Source of the DNA: an uncultured Clostridia bacterium
GTDB lineage: Bacteria > Bacillota > Clostridia > Oscillospirales > Oscillospiraceae
Direction of reading: 5' to 3'
DNA: 10,660 nucleotides
Assembly (NCBI GenBank): GCA_937907715.1
Contig: CALERM010000160.1
Location: forward strand, 1 to 10,660
Shown: positions 5,205 through 10,660 of the stretch, piece after piece
How the letters are laid out: every line of letters begins with the position of its first letter
Numbering within the stretch: position 1 is the first letter of the stretch
Notes under the pieces: generated by a model
Databases searched by the model: none
What the model saw: the letters and a program-made list of their open reading frames with translations, nothing else
Told to the model about the DNA's origin: nothing
Translations under genes and position numbers: made by a program

Positions 5205-5921
5205 ATGCCGGGACTTGGGACCATCATCAACACAGCCGCAATTGTCGTAGGCGGTCTTCTGGGGCTGCTGTTCAAAAATCTGCTCACGAAGAGCATGGAA
5301 GATACGCTTCTCAAGGCAAGCAGCGTCTGTGTGCTGTTCATCGGCATCGGCGGCACGATGCAGCACATGCTTAAGGTTACGGACGGTGCGCTGGAAACCG
5401 GCGGCAGCATGATGCTGATCATCTGCTTCGTACTGGGAAGCATTGTCGGAGAGCTTCTGGACATTGAGGGCGCGTTCGAGCGCTTTGGCGCATGGCTGCG
5501 CAAAAAGACGCACAACGAATCGGACACCGGTTTTCTCTCCGCCTTCATCCACGCCTCGCTCACGGTCTGCATCGGCGCGATGGCGATTGTCGGCTCGATT
5601 CAGGACGGGCTGCTCGGCGACGCTTCGCTTCTTTGCGCCAAAGCCGCGCTGGACGCCGTAATTATCCTCGTTATGACCGCTTCCATGGGCAAGGGCTGCA
5701 TCTTCTCGGCAATTCCGGTCGCACTTTTGCAGGGCAGCGTGACGCTTCTGTCTCGCGTGCTTGCCCCCGTTTTCACGGACGCGGCAATTGCGAACCTGTC
5801 ATATACCGGCTCGGTGATGATCTTCTGCGTAGGCTTGAACCTCGTCTGGGGCAAGAAGATCAAGGTTGCCAACCTGCTGCCGACGCTGGTCTTCGCCGTT
5901 TTGTACGCGCTTGTTTTTTAA
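5205..5921 (+). CDS. DUF554 family membrane protein (YqgA/YdfK-like)
   Basis: A 238-residue integral membrane protein with about seven hydrophobic segments. Its opening GTIINTAAIVVGGLLGLLFK is characteristic of DUF554, as are SSVCVLFIGIGGTMQ, SAFIHASLTVCIGAMAIVGSIQDGL and the terminal VANLLPTLVFAVLYALVF. The family is described as a possible transporter, but the substrate is unknown to me. The ATG at 5205 lies 7 bases after a strong GAAGGAG; longer in-frame readings start inside the preceding terminator and promoter. It has its own promoter and terminator, so it is a single-gene unit and does not obviously depend on the DtxR-like gene upstream. Length is usual for the family. Confidence 0.9.
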   Translation: MPGLGTIINTAAIVVGGLLGLLFKNLLTKSMEDTLLKASSVCVLFIGIGGTMQHMLKVTDGALETGGSMMLIICFVLGSIVGELLDIEGAFERFGAWLRKKTHNESDTGFLSAFIHASLTVCIGAMAIVGSIQDGLLGDASLLCAKAALDAVIILVMTASMGKGCIFSAIPVALLQGSVTLLSRVLAPVFTDAAIANLSYTGSVMIFCVGLNLVWGKKIKVANLLPTLVFAVLYALVF

Positions 5922-5939
5922 TCTGATCAGAATCGCAAA

Positions 5940-5973
5940 CCCGGCGGCTGCAAGTGCAGCCGCCGGGTTTTTT
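5940..5973 (+). terminator. Strong intrinsic terminator between DUF554 and mreB
   Basis: CCCGGCGGCTGC (5940-5951) pairs perfectly with GCAGCCGCCGGG (5956-5967) around AAGT, followed by six T (5968-5973). On the minus strand the tail is only TTTGCG, so it is a weaker stop for the convergent mreB operon, whose stop codon is 35 bases away. Confidence 0.9.
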
Positions 5974-6007
5974 ACCGCTTCCTCAGCGTCAGCTTTTTTG
6001 ACAGAGC

Positions 6008-7039
6008 TTAGCCTTCCTTCATGAGCTTGCGGCGCGCGAGGTTGATCGTGCCCTCCTGCATGGAGTTGATCCACTCGAGGCTCTTGCCGCAGCCGAGCGC
6101 CACGCAGGAGTCCGGGTCGTCTGCAATCGTGCAGGCAATCTCGGTCCGCTCGGAAATCAGGAAATCAAAGCCGTAGAGCTGGCTGCCGCCGCCGGTGAGG
6201 ACGATGCCGTTGCGCGCAATATCCGCAACCAGCTCGGGAGAACTCATTTCCAGCACCGCCAGCACCTCGTCAACAATCTGCCGCGCCGGGCGCTTGAACG
6301 CCTCCATCAGCTCGGTCGACGAGACCATTTCCTCCTTGGGAAGCCCCGTCTTGAGATCGCGCCCTTTCACGAGCATGCTGACCTCCTCCGGGCGGTCGTA
6401 CACGCAGCCGATGGTGATTTTGACCTCTTCGGCGGTGTTCAGTCCGATGACCATGCCGTAGCGCTTGCGCATGAACGCAGCAACCGCCTCGTCGAACGTA
6501 TCGCCCGCGATTTTGATGGAGGAAGACGTTGCAATGCCGCCCAGAGACAAAACCGCAATATCCGTCGTGCCGCCGCCGATATCGACCACCATATGTCCGT
6601 CCGGACCCGTGATATCGAGCTTCGCACCCAGCGCCGCAGCATACGGCTCTTCAATCAGATACACGCGGCGCGCGCCCGCCTCCATCGTCGCCTGAATGAC
6701 CGCGCGCTCTTCGACCTCTGTCACGCCGGACGGCACGCAGACGATCACGCGGGGCTTGATCAGGGAAAATTTGCTGATTTTCTTGAGGAACTGGTCGAGC
6801 ATTTTTTCGGTCATCTCATAGTCGGAAATGACGCCGTCTCGCAGCGGACGCACCGCGACGATATTGCCCGGCGTTCTTCCGAGCATGTTTCTCGCCGCCG
6901 CGCCGACCTGCAGCACCTTGCCGGTGTTCTTGTCCACGGCGACAACCGACGGCTCGCGCAGAACAATGCCCTTTCCTTCCTCGTAAACCAGAATATTCGC
7001 GGTACCCAGATCGATACCGATGTCTCTTGAAAGCTTCAT
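6008..7039 (-). CDS. mreB: Rod shape-determining protein MreB
   Basis: A 343-residue bacterial actin that forms membrane-associated filaments and guides lateral cell-wall synthesis. The first phosphate-binding loop is GIDLGTAN (8-15), the second DIGGGTTDIAVLS near 153-165, and the adenosine motif VLTGGGSQLYG near 278-288. GIVLREPSVVAVD and DGVISDYE are also typical. Length equals the family norm. The ATG at 7039 follows AAAGGTGAG, and the ComF stop codon lies within that ribosome site, so translation is probably coupled. It is the last gene of the operon; mreC and mreD, its usual neighbours, are absent here. MreB and Mbl are hard to separate by eye, so it could be the paralogue called Mbl. 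Confidence 0.93.
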   Translation of the reverse strand: MKLSRDIGIDLGTANILVYEEGKGIVLREPSVVAVDKNTGKVLQVGAAARNMLGRTPGNIVAVRPLRDGVISDYEMTEKMLDQFLKKISKFSLIKPRVIVCVPSGVTEVEERAVIQATMEAGARRVYLIEEPYAAALGAKLDITGPDGHMVVDIGGGTTDIAVLSLGGIATSSSIKIAGDTFDEAVAAFMRKRYGMVIGLNTAEEVKITIGCVYDRPEEVSMLVKGRDLKTGLPKEEMVSSTELMEAFKRPARQIVDEVLAVLEMSSPELVADIARNGIVLTGGGSQLYGFDFLISERTEIACTIADDPDSCVALGCGKSLEWINSMQEGTINLARRKLMKEG

Positions 7040-7045
7040 GGGGTC

Positions 7046-7711
7046 TCACCTTTCGTTTTCATTCCGCGGGGAAGCAAACGCCGCACAAGCAACGCGCGCC
7101 GCGCCCGCACCTTTGAGGACCCGGCAGCACTCCGAGAGCGTCGCGCCGGTCGTCACAATATCGTCAATCAGAAGAAGCGTCTTTCCGGAAACATTCGCGC
7201 CTGGCAGCACGGAAAACGCGCCGGAGGCGTTGGTGCGGCGCTGCACAGCATCTTTGATGTGCGACTGCGGTCCGCGCTCGGCGTGCTTTTGAAGCGCCGG
7301 GAAAAGCGGAAGCGAAAGCTTCTTTGCAATCACCCGCGCCAGCAGCTCCGATTGATCGTAGCCTCTCGCGCGGCGGCGCTTTTTGCTCACCGGCACCCAG
7401 CAGATACCGTCGAAGCTGCCTCCGAGCCGGTCCCGGATCGTGCCAGCCATCCATTTTCCATAGAGATCCGCGTAAAAGTCGCGCCCGGAGAATTTGAAGC
7501 GCAGAAAAGACTCCCGCACCGCGCCCTCATAAAAGAGCGTCACGCACAGCTCGTCGCAGCCGCCGACCTGCGGCGCCGGTCCTTCAAAATTCGGAAGCGC
7601 TTCCAGACAGTCCGCGCAGATTTCCGTCTCGCCGCCTGCGAGAAGCCGCCTGCAAATCACGCACTTCGGCGGATAGAGCAGATCCAGCAGCCATGAAATC
7701 ACGCGCTTCAT
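7046..7711 (-). CDS. comF: ComF family protein (phosphoribosyltransferase-like)
   Basis: A 221-residue protein with the ComF/GntX layout: a short hydrophobic start, a four-cysteine zinc-binding motif (C17-x2-C20 and C32-x2-C35), then a phosphoribosyltransferase fold ending in the PRPP loop IDDIVTTGAT (182-191). PVSKKRRRARGYDQSELLA in the middle is the conserved ComF signature. In Bacillus and Haemophilus relatives are needed for DNA uptake in transformation, probably helping move single-stranded DNA across the membrane, though the mechanism is unsettled. The ATG overlaps the RecD2 stop as ATGA, and the stop sits in the MreB ribosome site. No other competence genes are in the window, so natural transformation cannot be claimed. 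Confidence 0.9.
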   Translation of the reverse strand: MKRVISWLLDLLYPPKCVICRRLLAGGETEICADCLEALPNFEGPAPQVGGCDELCVTLFYEGAVRESFLRFKFSGRDFYADLYGKWMAGTIRDRLGGSFDGICWVPVSKKRRRARGYDQSELLARVIAKKLSLPLFPALQKHAERGPQSHIKDAVQRRTNASGAFSVLPGANVSGKTLLLIDDIVTTGATLSECCRVLKGAGAARVACAAFASPRNENER

Positions 7712-9924
7712 TCTGCTTCTCCCTGTTCCAGCCGAAGCTTGAGCCCGCTGTAGCGCCGCTGCTGGCGGTCGTTGCGCGTCATGGCGGCAATTACCTCTTC
7801 GTTGCCGACGATGATAAAAAGCTCTCTGGCGCGTGTAATTGCCGTATACAGAACGCTCCGGGTCAAAAGCAACTGTGAGCCCGAGAACGCCGATAAAATC
7901 ACCGCGCGGTACTCGCTGCCCTGGCTCTTATGGACCGTCATGGCATACGCAGGCTCCAGCTCCGAGAGCATGTCAAAGCTGTACTCTGCCCGCCGGTCGT
8001 CAAAATCGATGCGCACCAGCTCGGCTTCAAAGTCGATGCGGGTAATGGTGCCGATATCGCCGTTGAAAATGCCGGTTCCGGCGCCAAGCCCGTCGCTTCT
8101 TTTCCACATTATATCATAATTGTTCCGGATTTGCATCACCCGGTCGCCCTCGCGGAAGGAAAATTCTCCGTGCTTTTTCTCGCGTTTTCCGGTCTGCGGT
8201 GGATTGAGAACCGCCTGCAGCGCCAGATTGAGCGCCCGCGTTCCGGTCTCGCCCTTGCGGGTCGGCGAAAGGACCTGAATGTCGCACGATGCGATGCCCA
8301 TGTTCTTCGGAAGACGCACCGCGCACAGCTCCTGCACGGTCTGCACCAGCGCCTCCGGGCTTCTGCGGCGCATGAAAAAGAAATCCTTGTCCTTGCGTGA
8401 AAGATCGGGAAGCTCGCCGCGGTTGACCGCGTGCGCGTTCATCACGATCAGACTCTCCTGCGCCTGCCGGAAAATCTCGGTGAGACGGACCGCCGCAATT
8501 CGTCCGCTGCGAATGAGATCAGAAAACACATTTCCGGCGCCGACCGAGGGAAGCTGGTCCGGGTCGCCGACCAGAATCAGGCGGCAGCCGGGCTTCAAGG
8601 CGCGCAGCAAAGACATCATCAGCTGCAAATCGACCATCGACGTTTCATCGACGATCATCGCGTCAATGTTCAATGGTTCTTCCTCGTCGTGGTAAAACGA
8701 CATCAGCCCCGTTGCTTCGTCAAACTGCGCCTCCAGAAGCCGGTGAATGGTTGACGCTTCGCGCCCTGTGACCTCGGAGAGCCGTTTTGCCGCCCGACCG
8801 GTTGGCGCAGCAAGCTGCGTCTTGATTTTCAGCGCATCGAAAAGCGCCAGAATGCCCGACATGACCGTCGTCTTACCGGTGCCGGGTCCGCCGGTTACAA
8901 TCAGAAGCTGCTGCGTCGCCGCGCGGCGGATTGCCTCTCGCTGCAAGCTTGCATAGCGGATTTCCTGTTCGTGTTCAATGGAGGAAAGAAGCCGTTCCAA
9001 ATTCGAAGGCTCGGGAAGCTTCTTTTCTGCCATCTGCAGAAGGCGGGCTGTAATATACGTCTCCGCCTCATAAAACTCCGGCAGATAACACGCCTGCAAG
9101 CCGGCGATTGTATCGACCACAAGCCGGTCCTGCTCGGTCAGGCGCGTGAGACCCGCCTCGATCGTCTCCGTATCCAGATTCAAAAGCGCCGCCGTCGCCG
9201 CACAGAGCTTCGGCTGCGGAATAAAGGTGTGTCCGTTGGAAAGATTATAGGAAAGCTCAAAGAGAATACCCGCCTCCACACGCCGCTCATCGTCCGCCGC
9301 AACGTCCAGTTCGAGTGCAAAGGCATCGACAAGCGAAAAATCTGCGTGAAAATAAGGGTCGGTCAGCACATACGGGTCGTCCCGCAGCGCGTCCGTCGCA
9401 AGCTCGCCATAAACCCGGTACAGCCGCACGGCAAGCTCCGGCGGGAGTCTGTGCGCCGTCAGGAACTCAATCAGCCTGCGAATGCCGGACTGACGGCGGA
9501 AGCTCTCGCTCATCTCGCGCGCCTTTTTCTCCGTAATACCCGCGATCTCTGTCAGCCGCTCCGGCTCGTTTTCCAGAACATCGAGGCTTGACGCGCCGAA
9601 CCGCGAGACGATCTTCTCTGCCGTTTTCGCGCCGATGCCCTTGACCGCGCGCGAGGAAAGGAACGAAAAAATTTCCGCCTTCGTCTCCGGCATCAGCCGC
9701 TCCAGAAACTCCGCTTCAAACTGCGGACCGTGGTTCGGGTGGTGTCCCCATCTGCCGGCAATGACGAGGCGCTCGCCGACAATCGTCATGGGAATCGTGC
9801 CGACGACGGTTACAAGCTCCCCCTCCTCGGTACGGAGCTTCAGAACGCTATAGCCGTTTTCCGGATTCTGAAACAGCACGCTCTGCACCGTGCCGCGAAT
9901 CATCTGTTCTTCCTGCCTCGTCAT
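7708..9924 (-). CDS. recD2: RecD2-type ATP-dependent DNA helicase
   Basis: A 738-residue SF1B 5'-3' DNA helicase of the RecD-like group that works without RecBC. An N-terminal OB-like segment (MIRGTVQSVLFQNPENGYSV) precedes helix-hairpin-helix repeats (AVKGIGAKTAEKIVSRFG; LTEIAGITEKKA), about residues 90-135, which mark RecD2 rather than RecBCD RecD. Walker A GGPGTGKTT is near 344-352, Walker B MIVDETSMVD near 421-430, then VGDPDQLPSVGAGNVFSD near 454-471, TVHKSQGSEY near 660 and YTAITRAR near 690. All core helicase motifs look intact and length is normal. The ATG at 9924 follows GGAGAG; a second ATG at 9903 (M8) after AGGAAG is also plausible. The start overlaps the preceding gene by 77 bases, and the stop overlaps the comF start as ATGA. 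Likely roles are replication-fork repair and mismatch-linked repair. Confidence 0.95.
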   Translation of the reverse strand: MTRQEEQMIRGTVQSVLFQNPENGYSVLKLRTEEGELVTVVGTIPMTIVGERLVIAGRWGHHPNHGPQFEAEFLERLMPETKAEIFSFLSSRAVKGIGAKTAEKIVSRFGASSLDVLENEPERLTEIAGITEKKAREMSESFRRQSGIRRLIEFLTAHRLPPELAVRLYRVYGELATDALRDDPYVLTDPYFHADFSLVDAFALELDVAADDERRVEAGILFELSYNLSNGHTFIPQPKLCAATAALLNLDTETIEAGLTRLTEQDRLVVDTIAGLQACYLPEFYEAETYITARLLQMAEKKLPEPSNLERLLSSIEHEQEIRYASLQREAIRRAATQQLLIVTGGPGTGKTTVMSGILALFDALKIKTQLAAPTGRAAKRLSEVTGREASTIHRLLEAQFDEATGLMSFYHDEEEPLNIDAMIVDETSMVDLQLMMSLLRALKPGCRLILVGDPDQLPSVGAGNVFSDLIRSGRIAAVRLTEIFRQAQESLIVMNAHAVNRGELPDLSRKDKDFFFMRRRSPEALVQTVQELCAVRLPKNMGIASCDIQVLSPTRKGETGTRALNLALQAVLNPPQTGKREKKHGEFSFREGDRVMQIRNNYDIMWKRSDGLGAGTGIFNGDIGTITRIDFEAELVRIDFDDRRAEYSFDMLSELEPAYAMTVHKSQGSEYRAVILSAFSGSQLLLTRSVLYTAITRARELFIIVGNEEVIAAMTRNDRQQRRYSGLKLRLEQGEAE

Positions 9925-10252
9925 GTTCTCTCTCCATCTTCAAAATTGCGCAAAGCTGCGCGCACGTCAGAACGCAAAGATAGTCTCTGTCCCGCGCAAA
10001 AAGCTCCGCCTCCTGCCGCGCCTGCGGGGATAGCCCGTCGCAAACGACATAGACCATGCCGCGCTCGAGCCCTGCCGCACGCAGCCACGCATTCGTCCGC
10101 AGCTGCCGCTCCAACGAGCTGTCCCTTCCATCCGGAAACAGCACCGTCGACTGCCGCCCGGAAAGCGGCAGCAGCAGCCAGCCTGCAATTCCCCAGACAA
10201 GCGTCAGAATCCCCACGCACCAGAGCGCGCAGAAAATCACATTGAGAATCAC
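9848..10252 (-). CDS. Small membrane-anchored protein of unknown function
   Basis: I do not recognise this 134-residue protein. Residues 1-30 (starting ILNVIFCALWCVGILTLVWG) form one long or two close membrane segments. The rest is soluble, charged and partly helical, including FPDGRDSSLERQLRTNAWLR and VVCDGLSPQARQEAELFARD. The GTG at 10252 is strongly supported by GGAGGT six bases upstream. Its last 26 codons overlap the start of recD2 in another frame, so it is the first gene of the recD2-comF-mreB operon and may be translationally coupled to the helicase. The highly charged tail (EREHDEAGRTDDSRHGAERA) lies mostly in the overlap, so the true selected part may end earlier. Confidence that it is a real gene comes from the ribosome site, the hydrophobic N-terminus and its position just behind a promoter. 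Confidence 0.7.
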   Translation of the reverse strand: MILNVIFCALWCVGILTLVWGIAGWLLLPLSGRQSTVLFPDGRDSSLERQLRTNAWLRAAGLERGMVYVVCDGLSPQARQEAELFARDRDYLCVLTCAQLCAILKMEREHDEAGRTDDSRHGAERAVSESGKRL

Positions 10253-10303
10253 CGAACCACCTCCGGCACATTCTATGCGGTCGGGCGAAACTCCGTTACA
10301 TAT

Positions 10304-10332
10304 ATCATACTATATTTCTGCCGCTTTTTCCA
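10304..10332 (-). promoter_or_regulatory. Promoter of the recD2-comF-mreB operon
   Basis: TGGAAA (10332-10327), a 17-base spacer and TATGAT (10309-10304) on the minus strand, about 50 bases upstream of the first start codon. The -35 matches 4 of 6 and the -10 matches 5 of 6. It lies between the tuf terminator and the operon, as required. Confidence 0.55.
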
Positions 10333-10375
10333 CAGAAAACTGAAATTCTTCCCATTTCGACTTGCACTGCGCAAT

Positions 10376-10406
10376 AAAAAAAGAGGATGCCGTAGCATCC
10401 TCTTTT
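10376..10406 (-). terminator. Intrinsic terminator of tuf
   Basis: AAAAGAGGATGC (10406-10395 on the minus strand) pairs with GCATCCTCTTTT (10390-10379) around TACG, followed by further T to 10376, giving a T-rich tail. It begins 11 bases after the tuf stop codon and separates tuf from the recD2 operon. Confidence 0.9.
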
Positions 10407-10416
10407 CTATTAAGAA

Positions 10417-10660
10417 TTAGTCCTCGTTGATGGCGATGACAACGCCGGAACCAACGGTACGACCACCTTCACGGATAGCGAAACGCAGACCATTCTCGAT
10501 AGCGATCGGAGTGATCAGCTCGACGTTCATGTCGATGTTATCGCCAGGCATGCACATCTCAACGCCTTCGGGAAGGCTGATGATGCCGGTGACGTCGGTG
10601 GTTCTGAAGTAGAACTGCGGACGATAGTTGTTGAAGAACGGGGTATGACGACCGCCTTCT
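10417..10660 (-). CDS. tuf: Elongation factor Tu, C-terminal end
   Basis: The last 80 codons of EF-Tu, which carries aminoacyl-tRNA to the ribosome as a GTP complex. The visible part is domain 3: EGGRHTPFFNNYRPQFYFRT, then DVTGIISLPEGVEMCMPGDN, and the ending REGGRTVGSGVVIAINED. This fits bacterial EF-Tu closely. Codon choice is rich in CGT, GGT and ATC, unlike the GC-ending choices of its neighbours, as expected for a very highly expressed gene. The gene continues beyond the window edge. A strong terminator follows. Confidence 0.97.
   Translation of the reverse strand, partial: EGGRHTPFFNNYRPQFYFRTTDVTGIISLPEGVEMCMPGDNIDMNVELITPIAIENGLRFAIREGGRTVGSGVVIAINED

Noticed and set aside
4668..5552. 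Long minus-strand reading frame opposite the DtxR-like and DUF554 genes
   Set aside because: It crosses a terminator and promoter of the plus-strand genes and its composition is that of a complementary-strand shadow.
1..10660. Mobile element, defence system or CRISPR array
   Set aside because: No transposase, integrase, phage, toxin-antitoxin or repeat-spacer pattern was seen; the genes are ordinary chromosomal families.

Overview
The window looks like a chromosomal housekeeping segment from a fairly GC-rich member of the Clostridia, most likely Oscillospirales/Ruminococcaceae-like. The placement is an inference. It rests on the EF-Tu C-terminus, strong AGGAGG-type ribosome binding sites, a RecD2-ComF-MreB gene run, a TatD-linked radical SAM protein, an ECF-transporter S component and a DUF554 protein. 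No transposase, integrase, CRISPR array, tRNA or rRNA was seen.

Left end (1-1558): the 5' part of an NCS2 purine/uracil permease gene on the minus strand, interrupted by an apparent single-base deletion near position 270. Upstream is an almost 800-base stretch with no convincing protein gene. It is not empty. On the minus strand it holds a near-consensus sigma-70 promoter (1316-1345), about 320 bases of strongly structured sequence, and a perfect 12-bp (16-bp counting the A/U flanks) hairpin terminator (990-1027). This is best read as a noncoding RNA gene or a long riboswitch-like leader, and I cannot assign it to a known family. It is the most interesting item in the window.

Middle (1559-5973): a TetR-family regulator on the plus strand with a promoter and a perfect 14-bp palindrome at its expected transcription start, ending at a terminator shared with the convergent gene. 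Next is a minus-strand cluster of pyridoxamine kinase, ECF S component and TatD-linked radical SAM protein. The first two suggest vitamin B6 uptake and phosphorylation. The S component has its own promoter with an inverted repeat inside the -35/-10 spacer. On the plus strand follow a short DtxR/MntR-type metal-dependent regulator and a DUF554 membrane protein, each with a terminator.

Right part (6008-10660): a compact minus-strand operon transcribed from about 10300 downward: small membrane-anchored unknown protein, RecD2 helicase, ComF-like phosphoribosyltransferase, MreB. The genes overlap or nearly touch. Upstream of it lie a strong terminator and the C-terminal 80 residues of EF-Tu (tuf), running off the window edge. 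The operon therefore joins DNA repair/processing, a competence-type protein and the cell-shape actin.
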